From: Marinobacter sp. es.048
Lineage (GTDB): Bacteria; Pseudomonadota; Gammaproteobacteria; Pseudomonadales; Oleiphilaceae
Length of the DNA: 64,000 bases
Direction of reading: 5' to 3'
Assembly (NCBI RefSeq): GCF_900188435.1
Contig: NZ_FYFA01000001.1
Span: 2,294,001-2,358,000, forward strand
The notes beneath the pieces are model-generated. The model was not told the origin of the DNA. It searched no databases and saw only the letters and a list, made by a program, of their open reading frames with translations. Shown piece by piece: positions 34,406 to 43,642 of this stretch. The first letter of the stretch is position 1, and every line of letters starts with the position of its first letter. A program made the translations under genes and the position numbers.

Positions 34406-35494
34406 TCAGTTGTTCAGCGTGGTGTATACCAGATTGGACATATCCGTCTGGTCCGAGCCGGGTACCTCAATGTACCGGTCACCGGAGCCCCACCATTGCC
34501 ACCAGGCGCGCTTGTTGTAGGTGCGGCTGGCGAAATCCACCTGCAACCCGTTTAGGGTGGTGTTGTTGACCACCGGCACCGAGATATTGCCGGTCTCGGA
34601 GCCGAGGACGCCGCTGTGGGTGACGCCTTCGTTCATCAGTACCGGATAGTGGTTGAAGTACAGAGCGGCCGGGCCATTCTGGCTCGTTACCTTACCCGCC
34701 AGGCTGATGCTGGAGGAACAGGAATCAATGCCGGCAGCGGAGGTAGCACCACAGGCCGAGTGGGTGGGTACTACGCCATCGTCGGTCCCTGCGATGAACG
34801 GCTTGGTGATACCGCCATAGGACGAGCCACCGGCCACGAAGCGCAGCCTGGGGATTGAATTAGGGCTCACCGCCAGGTTGCGCGCTGCGTTGGTCTGCAG
34901 GTCGTTTACCACACCCAGTTTGCCCGGCTCTGGTTCAATGCCTGTGAAGGCTTCAACAGCCGCCCGGAGGGGCCAGTTGTACCAGCTGTCATTGTAGGCA
35001 AGGCTCAATGCCAGGTTGGCCAGTTCAGTACCACCGCCTGCGCCTGAGTAATCCAGGGCTGCCAGGATCTTCAGGGGCTGAAGGCCCTCGGACTGAAGCC
35101 AGCGGGCCTGGTTTTCCAGTAGATAACGGGTAACCAGATCGCCGGTGGAGTGGGAAACGACAATACAGTAGTTGTCGCACAAGCCTTGCTGACTGATCTG
35201 CCGCATCTGTTCATAGGCTTGTTGGGCAATGCCACCTTCAACTCGCCTATCACTGCCCCAGTCGATACGGGCCTCGGCCCGGGAAAGCCAGAAGGTGCGC
35301 CAGTAGTCCTCGCCGGCGTTTTTCACGTCCTGGAGGTTAGCGGGAGGATTGGCCAGGTCGTCCTGCTGGAAGCCGTGCACCAGGATCACATTGTGTCCGG
35401 CCAGCTGGGCCTGGGCGGTGCCGGCAAACAGGCTGCCTGTTATAGCGACCGCCAGGGCGGCCTTACAGGCACTTCTGATCTTTGTTGTTTTCAT
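34406..35494 (-). CDS. Secreted triacylglycerol lipase/esterase
   Basis: A 362-residue alpha/beta hydrolase with a signal peptide (cleavage near AQA/QL). The oxyanion region is NVILVHGFQQDD, the nucleophile elbow VSHSTGDLV, and candidate acid and histidine are in GTDDGVVPTHS and NEGVTHSGVL. Cysteine pairs (CDNYC, CGATS...DSC) suggest disulfides. It looks like a bacterial true-lipase relative. No LifO-type foldase is encoded next to it; instead a membrane-anchored protein lies 102 bases upstream on the same strand. Confidence 0.82.
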   Translation of the reverse strand: MKTTKIRSACKAALAVAITGSLFAGTAQAQLAGHNVILVHGFQQDDLANPPANLQDVKNAGEDYWRTFWLSRAEARIDWGSDRRVEGGIAQQAYEQMRQISQQGLCDNYCIVVSHSTGDLVTRYLLENQARWLQSEGLQPLKILAALDYSGAGGGTELANLALSLAYNDSWYNWPLRAAVEAFTGIEPEPGKLGVVNDLQTNAARNLAVSPNSIPRLRFVAGGSSYGGITKPFIAGTDDGVVPTHSACGATSAAGIDSCSSSISLAGKVTSQNGPAALYFNHYPVLMNEGVTHSGVLGSETGNISVPVVNNTTLNGLQVDFASRTYNKRAWWQWWGSGDRYIEVPGSDQTDMSNLVYTTLNN

Positions 35495-35596
35495 AGTTGC
35501 TCCGTCTTTGCTGATTTATTGTTGTCAAAAGACGTTTATCCGCCATTTGGGGCGGTACAGACCGGCGTTAGCCGGCGCAGAGCCTGCGCCCTGCCA

Positions 35597-36667
35597 TCAG
35601 AACTTGTCGGCAAGCTGCCGGAGCAGAGCCGCCCGTTGTTCCGATTCGGGATCCACCGCCGGGGTATCGGTAAGACTGTCGAGATCCGGAGGTGTGAACG
35701 CGTAGCCCTCGTCGGGGCCGAAAGCGTAATTGGTCCGGTCACCTGGCCTGGCTGGAAGTTGGCGAATCTGCAGGTTTTTCAGCTGCAGCTGACCGTCCAC
35801 CGTTTGGTTGGCCAACACCGTGCCGTGCGCCTTCAGATTGATCGTGTTCGAGGTGTTGTCCAGCCTCTTCTCAATCTGCAGCTGGGCAACCGGACGCTGG
35901 CCGACGAACAGCTGTGCCGAAAGGGCGTAATAGCCGGAGTCTTCAGGGGAGAACCGAACGGGAATAATCAGGTTGTTGCCTTGGATACGGGCATCGCCGA
36001 GCCCCTCGAATTCTCCCAGATAAGGCTCAATAGCCATTGTTGAGACATGGCGAACCGGCTTGCCATCAAGCCGGGCTTCGACGATAAGGCGGTATTCACC
36101 TGCTGCATGGTCGGCGGACAATGTACCCTCGAAGTAACCGGGCGAGCCGGCTTCCTCCAGAGTGGTGCTGGCGAGGGCATCCCGGCTATCCGGCCTCTCC
36201 AGAGTGGCAGAAAGCGTGCGACCAACGATCTGAGAACCCTGGATAGCTGCCGCAACAAGAATTCGTTCACCGGCTGTAAACCGGTATTTCTCTAGGGTGA
36301 CGGTAAACTGCCCATCGCCTTCCAGTGGCAGGCTGACCGGCTCGTAGTAATTGCCACGGTAAGCGTTGGCCTGTTCCGAGCTGAGAGGCACAGACCACGG
36401 CGGGTATTTGATGGATTCGGCGTATTGATCGGCAACACTGGCCAGCATGAAACCCAGGGCGCTGTCCGACGGTGGCTCCGGCTCACCTGCGGGATCGGCT
36501 GACAGCTGCTTTGCCGACACTGCGTTTCGGGCGGTCGCTGTCTCGCCTGAGTTCGCCACGTTCGTAAACCAACTGAAATCGGAGTGGTTGTCAGCGGAAA
36601 GAAAATACCCCGTGGCAACCACACCAGCGGTTACGAGTGTCAGAAGAATAACAACCTTACCCGACAT
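35597..36667 (-). CDS. Membrane-anchored Ig-like protein next to lipase, unknown
   Basis: A 356-residue protein with one N-terminal membrane helix (VVILLTLVTAGVVATGYFLS) and a periplasmic part rich in beta strands. Two Ig-like segments can be seen (GQFTVTLEKYRFTAGERILV and NNLIIPVRFSPEDSGYYALS), then a Pro/Asp-rich tail. The N-terminal anchor and position before a lipase recall lipase foldases, but the LifO motif is absent. It could help the lipase fold or export, or be an unrelated DUF4785-like protein. I cannot decide. Confidence 0.5.
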   Translation of the reverse strand: MSGKVVILLTLVTAGVVATGYFLSADNHSDFSWFTNVANSGETATARNAVSAKQLSADPAGEPEPPSDSALGFMLASVADQYAESIKYPPWSVPLSSEQANAYRGNYYEPVSLPLEGDGQFTVTLEKYRFTAGERILVAAAIQGSQIVGRTLSATLERPDSRDALASTTLEEAGSPGYFEGTLSADHAAGEYRLIVEARLDGKPVRHVSTMAIEPYLGEFEGLGDARIQGNNLIIPVRFSPEDSGYYALSAQLFVGQRPVAQLQIEKRLDNTSNTINLKAHGTVLANQTVDGQLQLKNLQIRQLPARPGDRTNYAFGPDEGYAFTPPDLDSLTDTPAVDPESEQRAALLRQLADKF

Positions 36668-36799
36668 GCGGCAGGTCCCTTGATTATTGTTGTAGCTTTA
36701 AAGATAACGGGATTTACGCCGCACCCCAAAAATCCGGGCTCTTTGTGTAACAGAATGTGTCCGTGTTGTGCGGCGGGTCACATTCCAATTACCCAGACA

Positions 36800-37417
36800 T
36801 CAGAAAAAGCCGGATTCCCGAATGGCCTCAAAACCAAAGTGCAGTTTGACTTCATCACCGACCATCGCGCCATCAAGGCCGTAGGTCATCCCCCATTCAC
36901 TGCGTTTCAGCGTGGTGGAGGCACTGATGCCCAGCGTGTATTCCTCATGACCAAAAGGGTAGACGTCAGCCTTGTTGAGGGTCACATCCAGCACCACGGG
37001 CCGTGTCTGGCCAAGTAACTCCAGATCGCCCGTTACTTTGCCAGTGTTCTCGCCGGTAGTTTCGAAGTCGGTAATAGTAAAGGTAATCTCCGGATACTCG
37101 TCGGCGTCGAGGAAATCCTCGTTGCGAACGTGTTCGTCACGCTTCTTGTGGTTGGTGTACACACTGTCGCTCTGGAACACCAGCTGTCCGGATTCGAGCT
37201 CCCTGGCTTCCTCGTCATAAACGAACTGGCCCTCGACTTCACGGAACATGCCCATCACCGGGGCGTAACCGATATGCATGATCTCGAAGAACATCGAAAA
37301 GTGTTCGTCATCGACGACAAAGTTCTGCGGCTCGGCCATGGCTGCCGGGCTCAATGCGAGTGCCGCAGGCAGGGCAATGGCAGAGCGGGTGAGGGTTTTC
37401 CGATTAATGAACATCAT
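36800..37417 (-). CDS. YceI-family periplasmic lipid-binding protein
   Basis: A 205-residue exported protein. I chose the ATG at 37417 because AGGAGA precedes it and the signal peptide starts there (cleavage near AMA/EP). The mature part is the YceI lipocalin-like barrel: VVDDEHFSMFFEIMHIGYAP, FLDADEYPEITFTIT, VTGDLELLGQTRPVVLDVTL and STTLKRSEWGMTYGL. Family members bind isoprenoid or other amphipathic molecules. It overlaps the upstream CDP-alcohol phosphatidyltransferase by 14 bases, so the two are coupled. Confidence 0.9.
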   Translation of the reverse strand: MMFINRKTLTRSAIALPAALALSPAAMAEPQNFVVDDEHFSMFFEIMHIGYAPVMGMFREVEGQFVYDEEARELESGQLVFQSDSVYTNHKKRDEHVRNEDFLDADEYPEITFTITDFETTGENTGKVTGDLELLGQTRPVVLDVTLNKADVYPFGHEEYTLGISASTTLKRSEWGMTYGLDGAMVGDEVKLHFGFEAIRESGFF

Positions 37418-38138
37418 TGGGATGTCTCCTCTGATAAAGCCAGTGAATATCCAGGAAAAACGACCACACAAGCAGTGCGAGAGCAGTTGCAAGCGTGATA
37501 CTGGCGAACAGCGCATTGACCGGCGGCAACACGGCCACCAGCAGGGTAACGATCTGCCAAACGCAAACCGTCTTGCGTCTGAAACTCTCAGGCAGCGGGG
37601 CGTTCAGCCAATCGAGGAAGTGACTCGCAGCAACGAAGGCATAGCGAATAAGGCCCAGGGCCAGAACCCAGGGACCGGCCTTGCCCAGCGCCAGGGCAGC
37701 AACACTGAGGCCGAGAATAAACAGGGCATCCAGTTCCATGTCGAAGCGGGCGCCAAATTCGCTCTGGGAGCCGGTGGCTCGCGCTACTTTGCCGTCTACG
37801 CCATCGAGAACCAGCGCCAACAAAGCCATCCAGCCATAAAGCCAGAGGCTGTCAGTCAGTTGGTCGGCGAATGGGGCCAGAGCTACCAGTACTATTATCA
37901 GGCAACCCCTCAGGAGAGTTGCCCGGTTTGCCCAGCCGAAATCCCGGGCTTCGGGCCAGGCGCGGATAACAAGGACAGAAACGCTCAGGTACAGTGCTGT
38001 TGTCAGCAAATAGAAAAGCCCTGGCGGGGTGGTCAGCCAGCCTGTGGCCAAACAGAGCAGAGCGACAAGACCAAAACCCCAGGTGAGGTCCAGTGGCAGG
38101 GGAATCCTGTGGGAAGCTGAATGGCCGTTAGAATCCAT
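37404..38138 (-). CDS. CDP-alcohol phosphatidyltransferase family protein
   Basis: A 244-residue membrane enzyme from the ATG at 38138; a longer start at 38195 is possible. The catalytic motif DGxxAR...GxxxD...D is complete in DGKVARATGSQSEFGARFD with MELD following. About six hydrophobic helices surround it. The family makes phospholipids by joining CDP-diacylglycerol or a related donor to an alcohol; the acceptor here is unknown. It is divergent from the dehydrogenase gene and coupled to yceI, suggesting a lipid-linked product. Confidence 0.85.
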   Translation of the reverse strand: MDSNGHSASHRIPLPLDLTWGFGLVALLCLATGWLTTPPGLFYLLTTALYLSVSVLVIRAWPEARDFGWANRATLLRGCLIIVLVALAPFADQLTDSLWLYGWMALLALVLDGVDGKVARATGSQSEFGARFDMELDALFILGLSVAALALGKAGPWVLALGLIRYAFVAASHFLDWLNAPLPESFRRKTVCVWQIVTLLVAVLPPVNALFASITLATALALLVWSFFLDIHWLYQRRHPNDVH

Positions 38139-38307
38139 CACTGAACTCCAGCGTATAGGTTTGCAGACATCAAACACCCCGGATGCGCTGTACACTGACT
38201 ATAGTTGATATGTCTGATTGTGCGTACGAGCATTGACCGCGTTCAGACCTGAAGGTTCAGCCCGGGAAGGACCTCGAACAGATACTGTGAAGAGAAAGGA
38301 GTTCCCA

Positions 38308-39315
38308 TTGCAACGCGATTCTGATGTTCCGGATACGAAGACAATGGCCCGGGCCTGGTGGGTAACCGGCGCTGGCAAGGGCGAGATTCAGGAAACACCG
38401 CTTGAGCAGCCGGGTGGTGAAAAGGAAGAAGAGCTGGTCACTGTTCAGGCCCTCTATTCCGGCATCAGCCGGGGTACCGAATCACTGGTTTTTCATGGCC
38501 GGGTCCCCAGGAGTGAATACTCGGCAATGCGTGCACCTTTTCAGGCGGGGGATTTCCCCTGGCCGGTGAAGTACGGCTACGCCAACGTTGGCAAGGTTGT
38601 GGAAGGGCCTGCCGAGTTAATGGGGCAAACGGTGTTCTGCCTGTATCCGCACCAGAATTGCTACCGAGTGCCGGCGTCGGCGGTAACGCCTTTGCCGAGA
38701 GACTTGCCCGCCGCGCGAGCAATCCTTGCGGCCAATATGGAAACCGCGGTCAACGGCCTCTGGGATGGAGCGCCAGCGGTCGGTGATCGGATTGCCGTGG
38801 TTGGTCTCGGTGTGGTTGGTCTGCTCGTCGCCTGGCTGGCCAGCCGTATCCCGGGAACCCGTGTTACCGCAATCGACACGAATCCAGAAAGACAGGCCGT
38901 TGCCGAACAACTGGGGCTGACCTTCAGCAGCGAATCCGGCGCCGATGATCACGACCTGGTGATCCATGCCAGTGGCCACCCGTCGGGCCTGGAGACCGCC
39001 CTTGAGCTGGCGGGGCAGGAGGCGACCATTGTGGAAATGAGCTGGTACGGTGATCAGCTGGTATCTGCACCTTTGGGGGCCGCATTCCACCCGCGGCGCC
39101 TGACCCTGAAATCCAGTCAGGTGGGCCAGATTGTGCCCTCCCGAGTCCCACGATGGGGCTATCGCAAACGCCTGGCGCTCGCGTTGGAATTGCTCCAGGA
39201 CGATGCACTGGATGCGCTGATTACCGGCGAGTGCAAGTTTGATGATTTGCCAAAGTCCATGGCACGAATTCTGATTGATGGCCGGGAGACTCTCTGCCAT
39301 CGCGTTGTTTATTGA
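38308..39315 (+). CDS. MDR-family dehydrogenase without zinc motifs
   Basis: A 335-residue medium-chain dehydrogenase/reductase. I favour the TTG at 38308, which follows AAAGGAG at seven bases; ATG 38344 is an alternative. The N-terminal catalytic fold has YSGISRGTE instead of the usual GICGTD and lacks the GHE catalytic-zinc motif and the four-cysteine structural site. The Rossmann motif VVGLGVVGLLVAWLA is clear. It is first of a close series with the PTPS-like and glycosyltransferase genes. Confidence 0.78.
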   Translation: MQRDSDVPDTKTMARAWWVTGAGKGEIQETPLEQPGGEKEEELVTVQALYSGISRGTESLVFHGRVPRSEYSAMRAPFQAGDFPWPVKYGYANVGKVVEGPAELMGQTVFCLYPHQNCYRVPASAVTPLPRDLPAARAILAANMETAVNGLWDGAPAVGDRIAVVGLGVVGLLVAWLASRIPGTRVTAIDTNPERQAVAEQLGLTFSSESGADDHDLVIHASGHPSGLETALELAGQEATIVEMSWYGDQLVSAPLGAAFHPRRLTLKSSQVGQIVPSRVPRWGYRKRLALALELLQDDALDALITGECKFDDLPKSMARILIDGRETLCHRVVY

Positions 39316-39344
39316 TTATCCAAATTACCTGCTAAGGAGAGACT

Positions 39345-39743
39345 ATGTTCGGTTTGACGGTCCGGGACCACATGATGATTGCCCACAGCTTCAATGGAGA
39401 GATCTTTGGTCCTGCGCAGAAGGTGCATGGTGCCACCTATGTGGTGGACGTGACTTTTGAGCGTCACCAACTGGATAAAGACGACCTGGTGGTCGACATC
39501 GGCCTGGCTTCCGAGCTTCTTAACAACATCCTCTCCGAATTCAATATGCAGAACCTGGACGAGCTGCCGGAACTGCGTGGCCGGAATACCACCACTGAGT
39601 TCATGGCTAAACTGGTGTTCGATCGTATGGCGGCAGCCATTCATGGTGGCCGGCTGGGTGAGACAGGGAAAGGGATTGTCAGCCTGAAAGTCACCCTCTC
39701 TGAATCCCACATTGCCTGGGCCAGCTACCATGCCGGAATCTGA
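39345..39743 (+). CDS. 6-pyruvoyl-tetrahydropterin synthase-like protein
   Basis: A 132-residue protein with the T-fold layout of PTPS/QueD. His14 (AHSF) and His28 (HGA) are where zinc ligands lie, but the usual HGH motif is HGA, so one ligand is missing, and the catalytic cysteine before it is also absent. The LDKDDLVVDIGLASELLNNI segment and the C-terminal SESHIAWASY glutamate are conserved. It may therefore catalyse a different step. ATG follows AAGGAGAG. It overlaps the next gene by 14 bases. Confidence 0.78.
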   Translation: MFGLTVRDHMMIAHSFNGEIFGPAQKVHGATYVVDVTFERHQLDKDDLVVDIGLASELLNNILSEFNMQNLDELPELRGRNTTTEFMAKLVFDRMAAAIHGGRLGETGKGIVSLKVTLSESHIAWASYHAGI

Positions 39744-41670
39744 TGCACCGGGTTCCGTCGAGTTTCTGGTTCCGGGCGATCCGGAGCAGAATACCGGCGG
39801 CTACCGGTATGTCCGCAAGCTGGTTGAGGCGCTTTGCGAGGTCGGTGTTGTGGCCCGGGTAAGTGGTTTACCGGGGCAGTTTCCGCGCCCGGACAAGGTT
39901 GCCCGCAACGCGATGGATCAAAAACTTGCGAGCCTGCCCGATGGCACCTCTGTTTTACTCGATGGCCTTGCCATGGGTGGCCTGCCGGGAATCGTCGAAA
40001 AGCATTCCCAGCGCCTGAATCTGCTTGCTCTTGTACATCACCCCCTTGCTGACGAAACAGGCATCGGTGAAGCCGACAGGCAGTGGTTTTTTGATTCTGA
40101 AAAGCGGGCGCTCGGGTTTGTGAAGGGTGTTATCACCACCAGCCGACACACTGCCGACCGTCTGGCGGATTACGATGTGCCGGCCGAGGCTATTCGGATT
40201 GCTGAGCCGGGTGTTTCCAGAGCCAAGAACCCGAAAGTCCGAAACGAAACTCCTGAAAACAATGGGCCCCACATTCTCTGTGTCGCCCACCTGTCACCAA
40301 GAAAAGCCCAGCACCAACTGGTGAAAGCGCTGGAAAGTCTCATCAGCTTCCCTTGGCAGTGTACGCTGGCAGGATCTGACAGTCGTGATCCACAATACAG
40401 CCAACAGGTGCGTCGGGCGATTGCAGAAGCCGGCCTGGGAGACAGGATTCAACTGGTCGGTGAAGTGGACGAGACCAGCCTTGCCGATCTCTACCAGCAG
40501 GCTGATTTCTTTGTACTGCCGTCGCTCTACGAGGGCTATGGCATGGTGATTGATGAGGCGTTGGCCGAGGGGCTGCCCGTCATTTCCTCTGATGGCGGTG
40601 CCCTTGCCGCAACCTCAGCGAGACCGGGGGTGGTTCAGTATTGCGTCGGCGATGTCAGGGCCCTCCAGGCCCGTATCAGGAACTGGCTGGAACATCCGGA
40701 TCAGTTCGAGCATTGCCGCAAACTTGCCGCCAGAGAATCCAGGCGGATTCGCTCATGGGCTGATACCGCCAGGGACGTTAGCGAGGCGTTGCGATACTTC
40801 CGGGGGCTTCCTCCCCACCTGCACCAGCATTCTGAATTCGAGAGCGACTGGCTGGCGGCCCGGGAGGCAGCAGACCATCGTGCGCGCTCAAGGGAATTGA
40901 CCGATGAGCTAAACCAGTGGCTTCTCAGTCACTACGAAAGCCTGCCGCCTGAAAGCCATTGCCCGATGCAGATTGTCGACATTGGCACCGGCCGTGGCTC
41001 CAACGCCCTGTTCCTGGTCCCTCCGTTGCAGGTGCCTCAAAGCTGGCTGGCTCTGGATCAGGATGCTGCGCTACTGCGCGAGGCCCGACAGCGGGTGGAA
41101 TTACTGGATGTGCCATTTGAAACCCGAACCGTGCAGTTGTCGCCAGAGAATATGGAGCAACATCTGCCTGCCCAGCTTGCCCTTGTTACGGCATCAGCAC
41201 TGATTGATCTTGTTTCAGAACCGTGGCTGAAAGCCCTCAGCCAGGCGGCGTCGCGCAGGAACGCAGCGATGCTGATCGTGCTGAGCTATGCAGGGCATTT
41301 TGAATTGTCCCCTGGTCATCCCGACGATGAGCTGCTTCAGACTCTGGTGAATCAACACCAGCACGCCGACAAGGGTACCGGTGCGGCGCTTGGGCCGGAC
41401 GCCCCGATCGTTCTTAAGGACCTGCTTCAAGCGGAAGGTTACCGGGTTAAATTGGCGGAATCCCCCTGGTCTTTAAGCAGCGAGGATCAGGCGTTGGCCA
41501 GGATGCTCATGCAGGGCTGGACCGAGGCGGCCATCGAGCAGTCTCCGGCAGACAGAGACCGACTGACCCTCTGGCTGGAAACCCGGAACCGTCAGTTGTC
41601 TGAGGGCAAACTGAAGGTTGTGGTCCGGCATCTGGATCTGCTGGCATTGCCACCCGGGGAGCTGCCTTGA
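39730..41670 (+). CDS. Glycosyltransferase family 4 / methyltransferase fusion
   Basis: A 646-residue two-domain protein. The N-terminal two thirds is a GT-B glycosyltransferase with EYDVPAEAIRIAEPGVSR-type linker, PHILCVAHLSPRKAQHQLV and the nucleotide-sugar motif PSLYEGYGMVIDEALAEGLP. From about residue 390 a class I methyltransferase follows (QIVDIGTGRGSNALFLVPP, ALDQDAALL). It overlaps the PTPS-like gene by 14 bases and the flippase-like gene by four, so all are translated as a unit. The acceptor is unknown. Confidence 0.82.
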   Translation: MPESDAPGSVEFLVPGDPEQNTGGYRYVRKLVEALCEVGVVARVSGLPGQFPRPDKVARNAMDQKLASLPDGTSVLLDGLAMGGLPGIVEKHSQRLNLLALVHHPLADETGIGEADRQWFFDSEKRALGFVKGVITTSRHTADRLADYDVPAEAIRIAEPGVSRAKNPKVRNETPENNGPHILCVAHLSPRKAQHQLVKALESLISFPWQCTLAGSDSRDPQYSQQVRRAIAEAGLGDRIQLVGEVDETSLADLYQQADFFVLPSLYEGYGMVIDEALAEGLPVISSDGGALAATSARPGVVQYCVGDVRALQARIRNWLEHPDQFEHCRKLAARESRRIRSWADTARDVSEALRYFRGLPPHLHQHSEFESDWLAAREAADHRARSRELTDELNQWLLSHYESLPPESHCPMQIVDIGTGRGSNALFLVPPLQVPQSWLALDQDAALLREARQRVELLDVPFETRTVQLSPENMEQHLPAQLALVTASALIDLVSEPWLKALSQAASRRNAAMLIVLSYAGHFELSPGHPDDELLQTLVNQHQHADKGTGAALGPDAPIVLKDLLQAEGYRVKLAESPWSLSSEDQALARMLMQGWTEAAIEQSPADRDRLTLWLETRNRQLSEGKLKVVVRHLDLLALPPGELP

Positions 41671-42593
41671 CGGAACTGCGTCAAAAGCGGGTACGGCTGG
41701 CGGTCAGGTGGTTGTTCACTGTATTGATCATCGGATTCGTTATCCGCTCCGTGGATGCGAGCGCGCTCTGGCAGGAGCTCGCCGGTTTTTCTCCGTATGT
41801 TCTGGTACCTGCCCTGGTGCTCACGGTCGTTCAGGTGGCACTCTCTGCCTGGCGTTGGCGTTACACCGTAGAGAGGCTTGGATTACCTCTCGACTATGGC
41901 GTTGCCGTCCGGGAATACTATCTGGCCACGTTTCTCAACCAGGTTCTGCCAGGTGGCGTCCTTGGTGATGTAAACCGGGCATGGCGCCATGGAACGGGAG
42001 CCGGCGAACGTCTCTCAGCCGTCCATGGGGTGGCCATCGAGCGTTTCTCGGGCCAGTTGGTGCTGGTGGTGGTTGCCATTTCTGTCGCTTGGCTTCTCGC
42101 TTCCGGGCAGCTGACTACTGGTCATTGGAATGGTGGGTTGTGGCTCGGTGTCGGTATTCTCTTTGTTGTCGTCGCTTTTTGGCTCGCACTGAAAGTGGGG
42201 ATTGCAGATTACCTGCAGCGCCTGCGGCGCGATCTGTATCTGTCGTTGTTGAACCGCATGGTGTTGCCGGTTCAGATTGGCTCTTCGTTAGTGGTGTTGG
42301 CGACCTATCTTGGGGTATTCCTCTGCCTCGCCTGGGGGGCGGATTATCTCGATACAGCGGCATCGGTGGCCATCATTGCCGGCCTTGGCAGTATTCTCCT
42401 TCTGAGCATGGTCATACCGCTAACGGTTGCCGGCTGGGGTATCCGGGAGGGCGCCGCCGCGGTGCTCTGGCCTATGGCCGGATTGCCTGCGGAGCAGGGG
42501 GTGGCGCTGAGTGTGGGGTATGGGGCGTTGGTGTTGATTTCCAGTTTGCCCGGAATGGTTTTTTTGTTCACTGGCCGGCCGGAGAACGGGTAA
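41667..42593 (+). CDS. UPF0104 / lysylphosphatidylglycerol-synthase-type membrane protein
   Basis: A 308-residue inner-membrane protein with about eight helices. Family markers are LVLTVVQVALSAWRWRYTVERL, the QVLPGGVLGDVNRAWRHG loop and GWGIREGAAAVLWPMAGLP. The family contains the membrane part of MprF-like flippases and proteins in glycolipid clusters. Start is TTG in a TTGA overlap with the previous stop. Likely moves a lipid-linked product of the neighbouring glycosyltransferase. Confidence 0.82.
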   Translation: MTELRQKRVRLAVRWLFTVLIIGFVIRSVDASALWQELAGFSPYVLVPALVLTVVQVALSAWRWRYTVERLGLPLDYGVAVREYYLATFLNQVLPGGVLGDVNRAWRHGTGAGERLSAVHGVAIERFSGQLVLVVVAISVAWLLASGQLTTGHWNGGLWLGVGILFVVVAFWLALKVGIADYLQRLRRDLYLSLLNRMVLPVQIGSSLVVLATYLGVFLCLAWGADYLDTAASVAIIAGLGSILLLSMVIPLTVAGWGIREGAAAVLWPMAGLPAEQGVALSVGYGALVLISSLPGMVFLFTGRPENG

Positions 42594-42605
42594 GTTCGGA
42601 TTGTT

Positions 42606-42639
42606 TGTCGGATTACGCCTTTGGCTAATCCGACCTACG
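42606..42639. repeat. REP palindrome
   Basis: Reverse form of GTAGGTCGGATTAGCNNNAG followed by GCGTAATCCGACA. It lies between convergent flippase-like and RibD-like genes. Same family as those in the prp operon. Confidence 0.85.
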
Positions 42640-43507
42640 TGTCACGGGAAAAATCGAGGTCGAAGAGCATATCGCTGCCGAGGTTTATAAGCTGCGCCCG
42701 CGGCCGCAAGGCATCATCCAGAAAGTCGATCTCGGGAAGCGAGAAGGCTGGTCTGCCGCTGCCGATGATCATGGGCGCGACCATCACATGTAGCCGGTCC
42801 AGCAAGCCTGCGTTGAGAAACGAGGAGACGGTGACGCCGCCCCCTTCCACGAATAACTTTTTCAAACCGAAATCCGCCAGAACCTGAACGATCAATTTTG
42901 GATCAACGGGTTGCTCAGCGTCCGCGTCCCCAAGACAGGGAATCTCGGTAACACCCGGACCGATAGACGGGTTCTCGCTTTTCTCGTACTGGCCAGCCAC
43001 CAAACGTAGGGTGGGGGCTTCACCGTCGGTAAACAGGTGATGGCTGTCCGGTACGCGATGGTGACGGTCAATAACCACACGTACCGGGTTGCGACCGCTG
43101 GTGCGGCGTACGGTCAGGCGGGGATTATCGGTGGAGGCAGTGCCGGCACCCACGATGACCGCATCGGACACCGCGCGGATCCGGTGTAGATGGGTAATCC
43201 CGTCGTCGCCGTTGATGAAACGGGAGCGGCCGGTCACCGTCGCAATCCGCCCGTCGAGGCTCTGGCCCAGTTGGCCGATGACTTTGGGGCGACCATCATC
43301 TGGCACGGGTCGACACAGGGGAAGAAACACCGAGAGCAGATCCTTCGCCTCGCCAGTGGCCGGTTGCATCAGGTGCCAGGCACCGTGGCCATTGAGTTTT
43401 ACTGCTTCTTTGTCAGTTCCCGGCAATGGCAGTGTCACATTGCTGCGGTTAACTGCGCTAAGTACCAACTCCCATGCCGAGTCGATATCCAGTGTTCTTG
43501 CCACCAT
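42635..43507 (-). CDS. RibD C-terminal-type reductase
   Basis: A 290-residue protein whose last about 200 residues form the RibD_C/DHFR-like reductase fold: KVIGQLGQSLDGRIAT, then SDAVIVGAGTASTDNPRLTV, LFVEGGGVTVSSFLNAGLLD and VMVAPMIIGSG. The zinc deaminase domain of full RibD (HAE and PCxxxG) is absent, and the N-terminal 85 residues are unassigned. It should reduce a ribosylated pyrimidine or pterin-like substrate. It is convergent with the PTPS/glycosyltransferase series. Confidence 0.82.
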   Translation of the reverse strand: MVARTLDIDSAWELVLSAVNRSNVTLPLPGTDKEAVKLNGHGAWHLMQPATGEAKDLLSVFLPLCRPVPDDGRPKVIGQLGQSLDGRIATVTGRSRFINGDDGITHLHRIRAVSDAVIVGAGTASTDNPRLTVRRTSGRNPVRVVIDRHHRVPDSHHLFTDGEAPTLRLVAGQYEKSENPSIGPGVTEIPCLGDADAEQPVDPKLIVQVLADFGLKKLFVEGGGVTVSSFLNAGLLDRLHVMVAPMIIGSGRPAFSLPEIDFLDDALRPRAQLINLGSDMLFDLDFSRDT

Positions 43508-43642
43508 AAATAGCCTGTTGGGTTGTTGCCATCTTCAGTATAGGCAGATTGTGTGCAAAGCTATATGTACGTTACATTTCCGGATCGATTCACTTCGCAG
43601 GGCATTATCGGGACAAGCATCCCGATTTGGATGACGAGGTAA

